A stretch of DNA of 40,381 nucleotides from an uncultured Lachnospiraceae bacterium (GTDB taxonomy: Bacteria > Bacillota > Clostridia > Lachnospirales > Lachnospiraceae). Positions 7,162 through 15,780 of this stretch are shown here, one piece after another (the first letter of the stretch is position 1; the number at the start of each line of letters is the position of its first letter). Location: contig CATJTQ010000058.1 of the NCBI GenBank assembly GCA_949743325.1, forward strand, positions 1 through 40,381, given 5' to 3'. Below the pieces are notes generated by a model. That model did not search any database. It worked only from the letters and a program-made list of their open reading frames with translations, and was not told where the DNA came from. The translations under genes were made by a program, and so were the position numbers.

Positions 7162-7437
7162 ATGGAAAATAATTGGATGAATAACCCCAAATTAAAAAAT
7201 CTTGACCCGGCCAAACTCGCTTTGCTTTCTTCTCTGGCAACCGAGGGAGCCAGTAAGAGCCAGTCTGAAATGCTGCCTTTCCTTTTATCAGCAATGCAAA
7301 CTGCCGATAAAAAAGGCATTAATTTTGAAGGAGAAGAAAAAAATCTTCTGCTTGAAGTACTAATGCAGCAGTTATCCCCTGATGACAAAAAGAAAGCAGA
7401 AACCATTATACAAATGACTTCTGCTTTCAAAAAATAA
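7162..7437 (+). CDS. Unknown 91-aa protein, second gene of a pair
   Basis: An AAAGGAG site lies 6 bp before the ATG. The protein is all-helical by eye: LDPAKLALLSSLATEGA, then MLPFLLSAMQTADKKGINF, then EKNLLLEVLMQQLSPDDKKK. It shares the MENN start and the idea of a late (S/T)P-(E/D)-(E/D/Q) helix start (LSPDDKKK here, LTPEQQTM in the preceding protein), so the two may be distant paralogues or interaction partners. There is no membrane segment, Cys pair or catalytic motif. It is co-transcribed with the 151-aa gene and followed by a strong terminator. Confidence 0.8.
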   Translation: MENNWMNNPKLKNLDPAKLALLSSLATEGASKSQSEMLPFLLSAMQTADKKGINFEGEEKNLLLEVLMQQLSPDDKKKAETIIQMTSAFKK

Positions 7438-7450
7438 ATATTTAAATATA

Positions 7451-7548
7451 CTTAAAAGACATTTATTACAATATACCTTTTAAGCATATTTTTACAAACA
7501 ATACCTGTACAGTGAAAATTATAAATTATTTTTCACTGTACTTTTTTT
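7451..7548 (+). terminator. Terminator region between convergent units
   Basis: A 12-bp perfect stem GTACAGTGAAAA (7507-7518) / TTTTCACTGTAC (7530-7541) is followed by seven T (7542-7548), giving a clear plus-strand terminator for the gene pair. A second, weaker hairpin CTTAAAAG (7451-7458) / CTTTTAAG (7477-7484) is followed on the minus strand by an AT-rich tract and could stop the activase transcript from the other side. Confidence 0.85.
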
Positions 7549-7553
7549 ACATT

Positions 7554-8354
7554 CTATCCTCCAATCTGCACATGCAGCCCTGTTGACTTTGCAACCTCTG
7601 CAAGATCCTGCATCAGCTCATTTTCAGGAGGCTCTATTCCTTCCAGATAATACTCTCGGTCTAGACCATTGTATTTATCTGCACCCAATCTGTGATATGG
7701 AAGCAAGTGAATCTGCTCAACGCCTTTTAAACTGCGCGCAAACACAGCAATCTCAAGTATTTCCTCTGGAGTAGCATTAAATGTAGGTATAACTGGAACT
7801 CTAACAATAACCTTCTGTCCGCTGTCTGTTATCTTACGGGCATTTTCAAGCACTCTCTCATTCGGCTGCCCTACAAATAACTTATGTTTTGCACTGTTCA
7901 TATGTTTAATATCCAATAAAAACAAATCCAAATGAGGTAAAATCTTGTCGCGTATTTTATTAAAATCAGCAAAAGCTGTAGACTCTAACGCAGTGTTATA
8001 ACCTTCCATATGTGCCGCAAGTAATAAATCTGAAGCAAAATCCATCTGAAGAAGTGATTCTCCTCCTGATAGAGTCAAACCGCCGCCAGAACGCCTGTAG
8101 TGTATTGCATCTTTCCTAACTTCCTCCATAACTTCAGCCACTGTGACGTCTTGTCCTACAACTTTCTCCTTACCTGCGGTCACCATCGTCTGTATCTCAT
8201 AACTTTGCGATTCCGGATTACAGCACCATCTGCATCTGAAAGCACATCCTTTTAGAAATACAATCGTCCTTATTCCCGGACCATCATGGATTGAATATTT
8301 TTGAATATCAAAAATACGACCTTTTGTATTTAAATAATCCTGATCTACAATCAT
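7554..8354 (-). CDS. Glycyl-radical enzyme activating enzyme (radical SAM), short form
   Basis: This radical SAM enzyme installs the glycyl radical on the enzyme encoded directly upstream, 27 bp away. The [4Fe-4S] motif CxxxCxxC is Cys37, Cys41 and Cys44 (GCAFRCRWC), preceded by the family signature IHDGPGIRTIVFLKGC. LTLSGGE near residues 94-100 is the SAM-contacting region. Many diol dehydratase and decarboxylase activases carry a two-cluster ferredoxin insert right after the radical SAM Cys motif. Here NPESQSYEIQ runs directly into VTVAEVMEEV, so the insert is missing and the length (266 aa) is closer to pyruvate formate-lyase activase. GGAGGG precedes the ATG. The partner gene, not the activase, decides the pathway. 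Confidence 0.92.
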   Translation of the reverse strand: MIVDQDYLNTKGRIFDIQKYSIHDGPGIRTIVFLKGCAFRCRWCCNPESQSYEIQTMVTAGKEKVVGQDVTVAEVMEEVRKDAIHYRRSGGGLTLSGGESLLQMDFASDLLLAAHMEGYNTALESTAFADFNKIRDKILPHLDLFLLDIKHMNSAKHKLFVGQPNERVLENARKITDSGQKVIVRVPVIPTFNATPEEILEIAVFARSLKGVEQIHLLPYHRLGADKYNGLDREYYLEGIEPPENELMQDLAEVAKSTGLHVQIGG

Positions 8355-8381
8355 AGCATCCCTCCAGATAAAATATACAAA

Positions 8382-10907
8382 TTAAAATGCCTGTGTTGTA
8401 CGATTGATAATATCATCCTGCAATGACTTTGACAATGTAGTAAACAAAGCACTATATCCTGCAACCCTTACTACAAGACCTTTATAATTTTCAGGATGAG
8501 CCTGTGCGTCCAGAAGCGTCTCCCTGCTAACGACATTAAACTGTACATGCATACCTTTTTGGTCAAAATAAGCTCTAATCATTGCAGCAAACTTCTGTAA
8601 TCCCTCTATTCCGCTAAGTGCAGAAGGATGAAATTTTTGGTTCAGCAATGTACCATTAGAAGCAATACCATGATCGATTTTCGCAACTGAATTAAGCGTT
8701 GCCGTAGGTCCATCTATATCACGCCCTGCAGCTGGTCCAATACCATCCGCAATAGGTGTTCCTGCAAGCCTTCCGTCAGGAGTTGCTCCTGTCTGAGCTC
8801 CAAGCGGCACATTTGCTGACACCGGATAAAGTCCCGCCTGGAATCTTCCGCCTCTTGGATTTGTATATTTTAACAAAGGTTTAGTATATGTGTATGCTAC
8901 ATCTTTAGCAAACATATCTATATCATCATCATCATTTCCATACTTAGGCAAGGATGCGATATCTTTCAGCATACTGTCATAAAAATTCGCTTCCTCTGCT
9001 GAAACAGATGTATTTTTAACAGTCTCAAAAATTTGAGTAATTTCATTTTCTCCCACTTGTTTTCCTGCTGCGACAAGATTCTTAGCAACTTCTGATGTCA
9101 ATTGTGTAACTTTATCAAGTGTAAGACCTTTTCCAAAGTTATTATCCATAGCTTTCTTAAAATCTGAGAGCGTATATTTCTTTTGCTCAAAGACAAGAAG
9201 TTTAATAGCGTATAAAGCATCTGTCATATTTGCAATACCAAATCCCTGTGGTCCGGTAAAGTTATAGTGGGCGCCGCCCTCCTGCATTGCCTTACCAGCC
9301 TTTATACAATCCGCTACCATCGCAGACTGGAACGGCAGAGGACATCTCTCTCTATGAGCCATATCTATTGCATTATCAGAGTTTACTAATAATTTTATAA
9401 AATATTCCATCTGGGCTTTATATGCGTCATAAACTTCGTCAAATGTAGTCATATCTTCTATTCTGCCAGTCTTAAGGCCTACCTGAACTCCCTTATCCAT
9501 ACCATTGCTGAATACAAGCTCCAATGGACGGCACATATTAAAGAAAGCAGCATCATGCCAGCCATCAGTTTTACCTGGAGCCTGCGGCTCAACACAACCG
9601 ATAATACAATAATTTCTGGCATCCTCCAAAGTTACTCCCATACTGAGCATTGACGGAATAATTACTTCATCATTGTAATAAGCAGGAAGACCAATACCTG
9701 TTCTTGTAAGCGCTGCAGCCTTAATCATTAACGCATCAGGAGTCTTATTCCACACACGTATTGACAGAGAAGGTGCCGGCAACATAACATGCATTGAAGC
9801 CTCAATACACATACAAGACAAATCATTTGTCACATCGACTCCTGCTTCATTCTGTCCACCTACTATAAGATTTTGGAACAAACTGTACCCTGCAAATCCT
9901 TCGGCAGAAGCAGCATCCCTGACTTTATTTAAATCATTTAATTTAACCCAAATACAATCAATTAATTCCTGTGCAAATTCCCTTGTAATATTTCCTTCCC
10001 GCATATCTTTCTCATAATATGGATACATATATTGATCAAAACGTCCCGGAGAAATGGAGTGTCCGCTTGATTCTGTCTGTAAGAGCATCTGTATAAACCA
10101 AAAACTCTGACATGCTTCGTAGAAACTTTGTGCCGGCTTAGCCGGAACTTTAGCACATATCCTTGCAATTTCAAGAAGCTCCTTTTTACGTGTTATATCA
10201 CTGCATTTCTCAGCTTCTTCAAGCGCAAGAACAGCATATCTTCCAGCATATGTAATGGCAGCATTACACGAAATTATTACAGATTCCAGAAAATGATAAC
10301 GCTTAGCATAATCAGCATCAGAAACCTGGCATTTTTCAAGCTCTTCCTCCGCCTCTTTTCTTATTCCCTCATAACCAAGACGCAGAACTTTTTCATAATC
10401 AACACAAAAATGTCCAATTCCATTGTAAAAATAATTGCCTGTTGTAAACATATTATGCTCAATAGCTGTCAAAGCCTCAGGAGCCATGTATGAAGTAGCC
10501 AAATCACTTGTCGTCTTGCCGCCCCAGTATTTATACGCCTCATGAAGTGCCTTTTTGGTCTCTTCAGAAATATAAAAAGGATCTGCACTTCTAGTCTCAA
10601 CTGTATCAAATTCATCTTCTAACCATGAAAATGAATATTCAGGAAAAACCTGGCACCCCCTTGGCGCAATAGAGTTACTGCCAACAATAAGCTCTTCTGG
10701 TCTTATAATTATAGGCAATTCCTTACATATTTTCTCAAATGCCTTAGCACGTCGGATAATTACCGGCTCACATTCAGTCTCCTTATATGACTCTGTAACA
10801 ATTAAAGCACGGTCTGCCTCTATAACTGGCATTTTGGCATATAAATGCTCCACTAAGCGAGGTATTCTAGGACTTTTTTCAATATCACCATAAAAAACAT
10901 CTTTCAC
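8382..10907 (-). CDS. Glycyl radical diol dehydratase (B12-independent glycerol / 1,2-propanediol dehydratase)
   Basis: The 841-residue protein has a complete glycyl radical fold: the thiyl motif IIGCVEP with Cys438 and Glu440, and the glycyl loop RVAGYSALF with Gly817. Residues that mark B12-independent diol dehydratases are present: GIGH (His166), GHSIS (His283, Ser284) and GWHDAAFF (Asp452). These line up with H164, H281, S282, C433, E435 and D447 of the Clostridium butyricum glycerol dehydratase. It is about 50 residues longer than that enzyme, mainly around residues 610-660, and closer in size to the propanediol dehydratase known from Roseburia. I therefore favour propane-1,2-diol to propanal, from fucose or rhamnose, but glycerol is possible. 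Translation starts at GTG (10907) behind AAAGGAGAG. No microcompartment or aldehyde dehydrogenase gene is nearby. Confidence 0.88.
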   Translation of the reverse strand: MKDVFYGDIEKSPRIPRLVEHLYAKMPVIEADRALIVTESYKETECEPVIIRRAKAFEKICKELPIIIRPEELIVGSNSIAPRGCQVFPEYSFSWLEDEFDTVETRSADPFYISEETKKALHEAYKYWGGKTTSDLATSYMAPEALTAIEHNMFTTGNYFYNGIGHFCVDYEKVLRLGYEGIRKEAEEELEKCQVSDADYAKRYHFLESVIISCNAAITYAGRYAVLALEEAEKCSDITRKKELLEIARICAKVPAKPAQSFYEACQSFWFIQMLLQTESSGHSISPGRFDQYMYPYYEKDMREGNITREFAQELIDCIWVKLNDLNKVRDAASAEGFAGYSLFQNLIVGGQNEAGVDVTNDLSCMCIEASMHVMLPAPSLSIRVWNKTPDALMIKAAALTRTGIGLPAYYNDEVIIPSMLSMGVTLEDARNYCIIGCVEPQAPGKTDGWHDAAFFNMCRPLELVFSNGMDKGVQVGLKTGRIEDMTTFDEVYDAYKAQMEYFIKLLVNSDNAIDMAHRERCPLPFQSAMVADCIKAGKAMQEGGAHYNFTGPQGFGIANMTDALYAIKLLVFEQKKYTLSDFKKAMDNNFGKGLTLDKVTQLTSEVAKNLVAAGKQVGENEITQIFETVKNTSVSAEEANFYDSMLKDIASLPKYGNDDDDIDMFAKDVAYTYTKPLLKYTNPRGGRFQAGLYPVSANVPLGAQTGATPDGRLAGTPIADGIGPAAGRDIDGPTATLNSVAKIDHGIASNGTLLNQKFHPSALSGIEGLQKFAAMIRAYFDQKGMHVQFNVVSRETLLDAQAHPENYKGLVVRVAGYSALFTTLSKSLQDDIINRTTQAF

Positions 10908-10930
10908 TATGATCGCTCTCCTTTTTTATT

Positions 10931-13348
10931 CTATTTTTGTACTATATTTACAATCCTTCCCGGAACATAAATTTCTTTTACAATATTACCTGTAAGCTTA
11001 GCAGATATTGCCTCTTTAGCCTTTGCAATCACAGAGACTTTATCCTCATCCTTATCAATCATTATTGTTGTCTTTGTCTTGCCATTAATCTGAACCGCTA
11101 TCTCAACTGCAGACTCAACTGTCTTAGCCTCATCAAATTCAGGCCATTTATTTTGATAAATATAACCTTCATAACCACAAATCTGCCATAATTCCTCTGT
11201 TATATGAGGCGCTACCGGATTTAACAGCATCAACAACGTTCTAAATTCGCCTTTTGTCACACTGTTCCTTTTGTAAAAATCATTGATAAGCGCCATCATA
11301 GCTGCAATAGCAGTATTATATTTTAACACTTCAAAATCGCTGCTTACTTTCTTAATTGTCTGATGCATCTTAACTTCCATATCTTTAGAGTAACCCATAT
11401 CATCAACAAGCATATCCTGTAATTTCCAAACTCTGTCCAAGAAACGCCTGCACCCCTTAACACCGTCATCCGACCATGACGCACTTAAATCAAAAGCTCC
11501 GATAAACATTTCATATGTTCTAAGAGTATCTGCTCCATATTCATTGACGATATCATCAGGATTAACTACATTTCCGCGTGATTTTGACATTTTCTCGCCA
11601 TTTTCACCTAAAATCATTCCATGCGAAGTTCTCTTTTGGTATGGTTCTGATGTTGGCACAACTCCGTTATCATACAAAAATTTATGCCAAAAACGAGAAT
11701 ATAGTAAATGCAGTGTTGTATGTTCCATACCACCATTATACCAATCTATCGGAAGCCAATATTTTAATGCCTCAGGACTTGCCAACGCCTCCTTATTATG
11801 AGGATCTGTATAACGCAGGAAGTACCATGAAGACCCTGCCCACTGTGGCATTGTATCGGTCTCACGTTTTGCAGTCTTGCCACAACACGGACATTTTGTA
11901 TTAACCCAACTGTCAATTGCGGCAAGCGGAGACTCACCGTTATCTGTAGGCATATAACTTTCTACTTCAGGAAGCATTAAAGGCAGTTCGCTTTCGTCTA
12001 CTGGAACAAAACCACAGTCATCACAAATAACAATAGGTATCGGCTCTCCCCAATAACGCTGACGTGAAAATACCCAATCCCTTAATTTATAGTTAGTCTT
12101 TGATGTACCAATCTTCTTTTCTTCCAGAAAAGAAATCATCTTCGCCTGGGCATCTTTAACTTCCAAACCATTGATAAAATCTGAGTTGATAAGAATACCT
12201 GTGGCAACATCTGTAAACGCTGAAGCATTTATATCTACTTCTTCACCATCTTTAGCAACCACCTGAATAAGAGGAAGATTGAATTTCTTCGCAAATTCCC
12301 AGTCTCTCTCATCATGCGCTGGAACTGCCATAATAGCACCTGTACCATATGACATCAGCACATAATCAGATATCCAAATTGGTATTTCTTTTCCATTTAC
12401 AGGATTAATCGCTGTTAGTCCGTCAATACAAACTCCCGTTTTCTCCTTCGCAAGCTCGGCCCTCTCAAAATCAGATTTCTTAGCAGCCTGTTCTCTATAG
12501 GCGTCAATCTCTTCAAAATTTTTTAACTCATTCTTATATTTATCTATTATTGGATGTTCAGGAGAAACTACCATATAAGTAACTCCAAAAAGCGTATCAC
12601 AACGCGTAGTATAAATTCTCAGCTTATCCTCTTTGTCTTTTATTGAGAAATCCACTTCCGCCCCATATGAACGTCCAATCCAGTTTTTCTGTGAAACCTT
12701 AACTCTCTCAATATAATCAACATCATTCAAGCCATCAATCAGTTTATCCGCATATTCAGTTATCTTTAACATCCACTCACTTTTTACTTTTCGGACAACT
12801 TCAGAGCCGCACCTCTCGCATACGCCATTTACAACCTCTTCATTTGCAAGACCAACTTTACATGAAGTACACCAGTTTATCGGCATTTCCTTTTTATATG
12901 CAAGACCTTTCTTAAACAATTGTAAAAATATCCACTGTGTCCATTTATAATATTCCGGATCTGTTGTATTTACTTCTCTGTCCCAGTCAAATGAATACCC
13001 CAATGAATGTAACTGGTCTTTAAATCTAATAACATTATTTTTTGTAACTTCTTTTGGGTGCACTTTATTCTTAATAGCATAATTTTCTGTAGGAAGACCA
13101 AATGCATCCCACCCCATCGGATATAAGACATTGTATCCCTGCATTCTTCTCTTTCTAGCCACTATATCTAATGCAGTATAAGGTCTTGGATGACCTACAT
13201 GCAGACCCTGTCCTGATGGATAAGGAAACTCTACTAACGCATAATATTTAGGTTTGGAATAATCGTCTGTTGCCGCAAAAGCTTTGTTGTCATCCCATAA
13301 TTTCTGCCATTTCTTCTCAACTACTTCGTGATTATATGTCACTGCCAT
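10931..13348 (-). CDS. leuS: Leucyl-tRNA synthetase
   Basis: This class I synthetase charges tRNA-Leu. At 805 residues it has the usual bacterial length. The HIGH box is HVGH at 50-53 in [17 protein letters not shown] and the KMSKS box lies at about 586-590 ([10 protein letters not shown]). Between them are the zinc-ribbon-like Cys pairs ([23 protein letters not shown]) and the editing domain ([20 protein letters not shown]). AAGGAGG precedes the ATG. No T-box lies in the 53-bp gap upstream, so the gene probably relies on the L,D-transpeptidase promoter or an unseen one. A hairpin CAAAGT/ACTTTG lies in that gap. The glycyl radical enzyme gene starts 23 bp after its stop. Confidence 0.98.
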   Translation of the reverse strand: MAVTYNHEVVEKKWQKLWDDNKAFAATDDYSKPKYYALVEFPYPSGQGLHVGHPRPYTALDIVARKRRMQGYNVLYPMGWDAFGLPTENYAIKNKVHPKEVTKNNVIRFKDQLHSLGYSFDWDREVNTTDPEYYKWTQWIFLQLFKKGLAYKKEMPINWCTSCKVGLANEEVVNGVCERCGSEVVRKVKSEWMLKITEYADKLIDGLNDVDYIERVKVSQKNWIGRSYGAEVDFSIKDKEDKLRIYTTRCDTLFGVTYMVVSPEHPIIDKYKNELKNFEEIDAYREQAAKKSDFERAELAKEKTGVCIDGLTAINPVNGKEIPIWISDYVLMSYGTGAIMAVPAHDERDWEFAKKFNLPLIQVVAKDGEEVDINASAFTDVATGILINSDFINGLEVKDAQAKMISFLEEKKIGTSKTNYKLRDWVFSRQRYWGEPIPIVICDDCGFVPVDESELPLMLPEVESYMPTDNGESPLAAIDSWVNTKCPCCGKTAKRETDTMPQWAGSSWYFLRYTDPHNKEALASPEALKYWLPIDWYNGGMEHTTLHLLYSRFWHKFLYDNGVVPTSEPYQKRTSHGMILGENGEKMSKSRGNVVNPDDIVNEYGADTLRTYEMFIGAFDLSASWSDDGVKGCRRFLDRVWKLQDMLVDDMGYSKDMEVKMHQTIKKVSSDFEVLKYNTAIAAMMALINDFYKRNSVTKGEFRTLLMLLNPVAPHITEELWQICGYEGYIYQNKWPEFDEAKTVESAVEIAVQINGKTKTTIMIDKDEDKVSVIAKAKEAISAKLTGNIVKEIYVPGRIVNIVQK

Positions 13349-13401
13349 TTTTAATCCTCCTTAAAATGTATGCCTCAAAGTATTACACTTTGTTATAATT
13401 T

Positions 13402-15189
13402 TTATGGTTTATTTGTAATTGCAGGCGGCGCACTGCTTACCTGCGGTCTGTACGAATTAGCCGGCGTCATTTCCGGAGTTTCACTTTCATCCGGAGTAGG
13501 TGTCGGCGTAACAACACTCTTTATAGTAAATGTATCTGTCGCAGTAATAGTCTTTGAGCCTAATGGACAAGAAAAACTATATGAATAAGTAATCTGATAC
13601 TTACCGCCTGCCTGCTCAACAACTGTATATTTTATATCATCAACAGCTTCCGTGTTTCCATCACTTGTCTTTAAAACTACACCTTCCAAAAGCTGCGAAC
13701 GGTCTGTTATGTCTGTTACATTCAAATTTCCAGACGGAATAATTGCATAATCAATATAGTTAACTTCATCCTGAAATGCTGCAACATTACCTTGTTTATC
13801 ATAAACTTTGTAATGTAAAGTATAACCCCATAGTTTTGGACGAATAGAAACATTTATCTGAGATTCCTCAACAGGTATACCCTCGTCAGAAGCTTCAATT
13901 CGTGATATTGCGTATGCTTTATCAACTACCTGCTTAAGCGGAATAGTCTTTTTCATTCCATCCTTAAGCTTAACTGTCGGCGGCTTAGAATCTACGATAA
14001 CTGTTATTGTTTTTGTCGTCACATTCTGATAACTGTCAGCCGCTGTTATCGTAACCTGATTAGGTCCCTCCGCTATAGGGGGCAACACAACCTGTACTGT
14101 ATCAAGCGGTATTATCTGATTATTATCTAACATAGTGACACCTTTTAGAACACTTTCCTTAGTAACACTTGCGGCAGATGAAAAATAAATAGTATCCATA
14201 AGACCGCATAATTTTGGAGGTGTTGTATCCTGAACCTGAAAAGTAACGTCTTTCTGCGCTGTCTTTCCAGTCGCATCCATAACTTCATATCTAGCATTAT
14301 AAGTGCCTGGATTAAACACATCCATCTCTGTAGTAACTTTTACTTGAGAAGAAATATCATTTCCGCATGTATCTAATATTGTGACGCCTTCCATATAATC
14401 AAATTGTGTTCCTCTTTCAATATTCTTTATATTTTCCAGTCCATTAAATTCAAGCACGATACTTTTCCATGGGTTAGCATCATCTGAATCAGTAGGATCC
14501 CAAGCAGCATTATCTGGAACTTTTATAGACGCCGGAAAATTTACAGGAATCTCATCTGACTCATATATCTCAACTACAGTCCCCCTTGGACAGTTTTTAA
14601 GAATCCACTCTGAATCACCTGCCGACACTCTAACACATCCAGCTGACAATGTCCTTCCAAGCTGATTGTAATAGTTTGGCAGCAATGTTCCCTTATCCTT
14701 TGACTGATACGGCATTGAATGTATAAGAACATTTCCCTCCACTCTTGTAGCATACTGAGCCCATACATTTCCATTAACTATTTTCCATGTATACTTATCA
14801 GAAGTGGAGAAGGTTCCTGTAGGTGTATCAAATCCCGCTGAACACACCATATATTTGATCACTTTCGTATATTTATTTTCTCTATCTTTTCCTAAAATTG
14901 TTATATAATTTTGTGTCTTATTAATTGAAATTTTATATTTCTTTTCTTTATCTGATGATGGATCTTTGTACACTTCATCTAACTCTGATACAGGTTCTTC
15001 TTCTAAATCGGCAATGAGGTTGTCCCAATCTTTAAAAGAAACCTCATCTTCATTCTTCTTATCCTTACTGCTGTCATTTTCCATAAAAAACATTGCAAAA
15101 CAAACTAGAGAAATGGACAGCAATACAGCAGCACTTATACCGATTGACGTTTTTTTATGAGTAAAGATAAACTCTTTAAGTTTCGCCAT
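13402..15189 (-). CDS. Membrane-anchored L,D-transpeptidase (YkuD) with Ig-like repeats
   Basis: From the ATG at 15189 (GGAGG 8 bp upstream; an ATG at 15204 overlaps that site) the protein is 595 residues. A single N-terminal membrane segment lies at about 13-35. The YkuD catalytic domain follows at about 80-215: PTGTFS, then IHSMPY, LGRTLSAGCVRV with catalytic Cys185, and WILKNCPRGT. This domain makes 3-3 peptidoglycan cross-links or attaches proteins to the wall, outside the membrane. Three to four bacterial Ig-like repeats follow (for example GTYNARYEVMDATGKTAQKD, DTTPPKLCG, SKPPTVKLKDG), ending in a Pro/Thr-rich tail (PTPTPDESETPEMTP). It is the first gene of the transcript that contains leuS and the diol dehydratase. 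Confidence 0.93.
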   Translation of the reverse strand: MAKLKEFIFTHKKTSIGISAAVLLSISLVCFAMFFMENDSSKDKKNEDEVSFKDWDNLIADLEEEPVSELDEVYKDPSSDKEKKYKISINKTQNYITILGKDRENKYTKVIKYMVCSAGFDTPTGTFSTSDKYTWKIVNGNVWAQYATRVEGNVLIHSMPYQSKDKGTLLPNYYNQLGRTLSAGCVRVSAGDSEWILKNCPRGTVVEIYESDEIPVNFPASIKVPDNAAWDPTDSDDANPWKSIVLEFNGLENIKNIERGTQFDYMEGVTILDTCGNDISSQVKVTTEMDVFNPGTYNARYEVMDATGKTAQKDVTFQVQDTTPPKLCGLMDTIYFSSAASVTKESVLKGVTMLDNNQIIPLDTVQVVLPPIAEGPNQVTITAADSYQNVTTKTITVIVDSKPPTVKLKDGMKKTIPLKQVVDKAYAISRIEASDEGIPVEESQINVSIRPKLWGYTLHYKVYDKQGNVAAFQDEVNYIDYAIIPSGNLNVTDITDRSQLLEGVVLKTSDGNTEAVDDIKYTVVEQAGGKYQITYSYSFSCPLGSKTITATDTFTIKSVVTPTPTPDESETPEMTPANSYRPQVSSAPPAITNKP

Positions 15190-15227
15190 CAAATAACCCT
15201 CCATTCAATCAGCCTATACTAAATACA

Positions 15228-15263
15228 TTGTATAATTATACAACTAAAGAAAAAAAAAATCAA
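15228..15263 (-). promoter_or_regulatory. Promoter of the L,D-transpeptidase transcript, inside a 16-bp palindrome
   Basis: Minus strand TTGATT (15258-15263), 17-bp spacer, TATAAT (15235-15240). The -10 lies within the perfect palindrome TTGTATAATTATACAA (15228-15243). That palindrome differs by one base from the first ARG-box-like site of argC (35488-35503), so regulator binding is possible, but TATAAT-centred palindromes also arise by chance. Confidence 0.65.
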
Positions 15264-15280
15264 TTAAAAGAAGTTCATAA

Positions 15281-15309
15281 TTGAAATATTTACAAAATTA
15301 TGATAAAAT
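15281..15309 (+). promoter_or_regulatory. Sigma-A promoter of the PilZ gene
   Basis: TTGAAA (15281-15286), 17-bp spacer, TAAAAT (15304-15309). It is 31 bp upstream of the PilZ start codon and diverges from the L,D-transpeptidase promoter. Confidence 0.7.
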
Positions 15310-15340
15310 ATATTTAATATTTTTACTGAGGAGGATTCGT

Positions 15341-15709
15341 ATGTCTAGTTTTATTGAAAATAGAAAGGCTGCAAGACTTGAGATAGATATGACCATAGCT
15401 CTATATGATATAACTAAAAATCAATCTATAAAAGATGCAGAGAAATTTCCTGTTGAGGTAATGAACATTTCCAAATCAGGAATAGGCTTTACAACTGAAT
15501 GTTCAATTGAAATTAGTTCTTTTTACAAGGCTCGCCTTAATTTCCCTACCAAAGATACAATGGATGTTATCATAAGGGTTGTACGTTCTCAGACACTAGA
15601 AGACGGCCGAGTTATGTTTGGAGGAACATTTGTTGGAATAAGCGAAACTGATAAATTTAAAATTGAGGTTTTTCGTCTATTTAATGAAAAAAATACAAAG
15701 GAAAGTTAA
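15341..15709 (+). CDS. PilZ-domain c-di-GMP-binding protein
   Basis: The 122-residue protein is a single PilZ domain. The two ligand motifs are present: RxxxR as Arg8-x3-Arg12 (RKAAR) and NxSxxG as Asn42-Ile-Ser44-x2-Gly47 (NISKSG). PilZ domains bind cyclic di-GMP and pass the signal to a partner; with no output domain the partner must be another protein. I chose the ATG at 15341, which has AGGAGG 6 bp upstream, over an in-frame ATG at 15281. The gene is monocistronic, divergent from the L,D-transpeptidase and convergent with tyrA. The tyrA terminator stem overlaps its last codons. Confidence 0.9.
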   Translation: MSSFIENRKAARLEIDMTIALYDITKNQSIKDAEKFPVEVMNISKSGIGFTTECSIEISSFYKARLNFPTKDTMDVIIRVVRSQTLEDGRVMFGGTFVGISETDKFKIEVFRLFNEKNTKES

Positions 15710-15750
15710 TGTATAAATTAAGATATTTATATATCAACTTTTCTTTGTAT
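15685..15750 (-). terminator. Terminator of the pheS-tyrA operon
   Basis: A 15-bp stem with one G-U pair (15693-15707 with 15736-15750) encloses a 28-nt loop. On the minus strand the second arm is followed by TTTTTTCATT. It ends the long pheS-to-tyrA operon. The structure overlaps the stop codon of the convergent PilZ gene and, lacking a T tract on the plus strand, is weak in that direction. Confidence 0.75.
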
Positions 15751-15780
15751 ATTAAAAAACGGACAAGTTATTTTTATTTT

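Noticed and set aside
9962-10493. Reading frames of 70 and 121 codons inside the diol dehydratase gene.
   Set aside because: Shadows of the real gene; no ribosome sites and low-complexity products.
8382-10907. Annotation as pyruvate formate-lyase (or choline trimethylamine-lyase).
   Set aside because: PFL has a Cys-Cys active site (ACS/CC) absent here. The GIGH, GHSIS and GWHDAAFF residues match diol dehydratases.
13349-13401. A leucine T-box before leuS.
   Set aside because: The gap is only 53 bp and has no GGTGGTACCGCG sequence.
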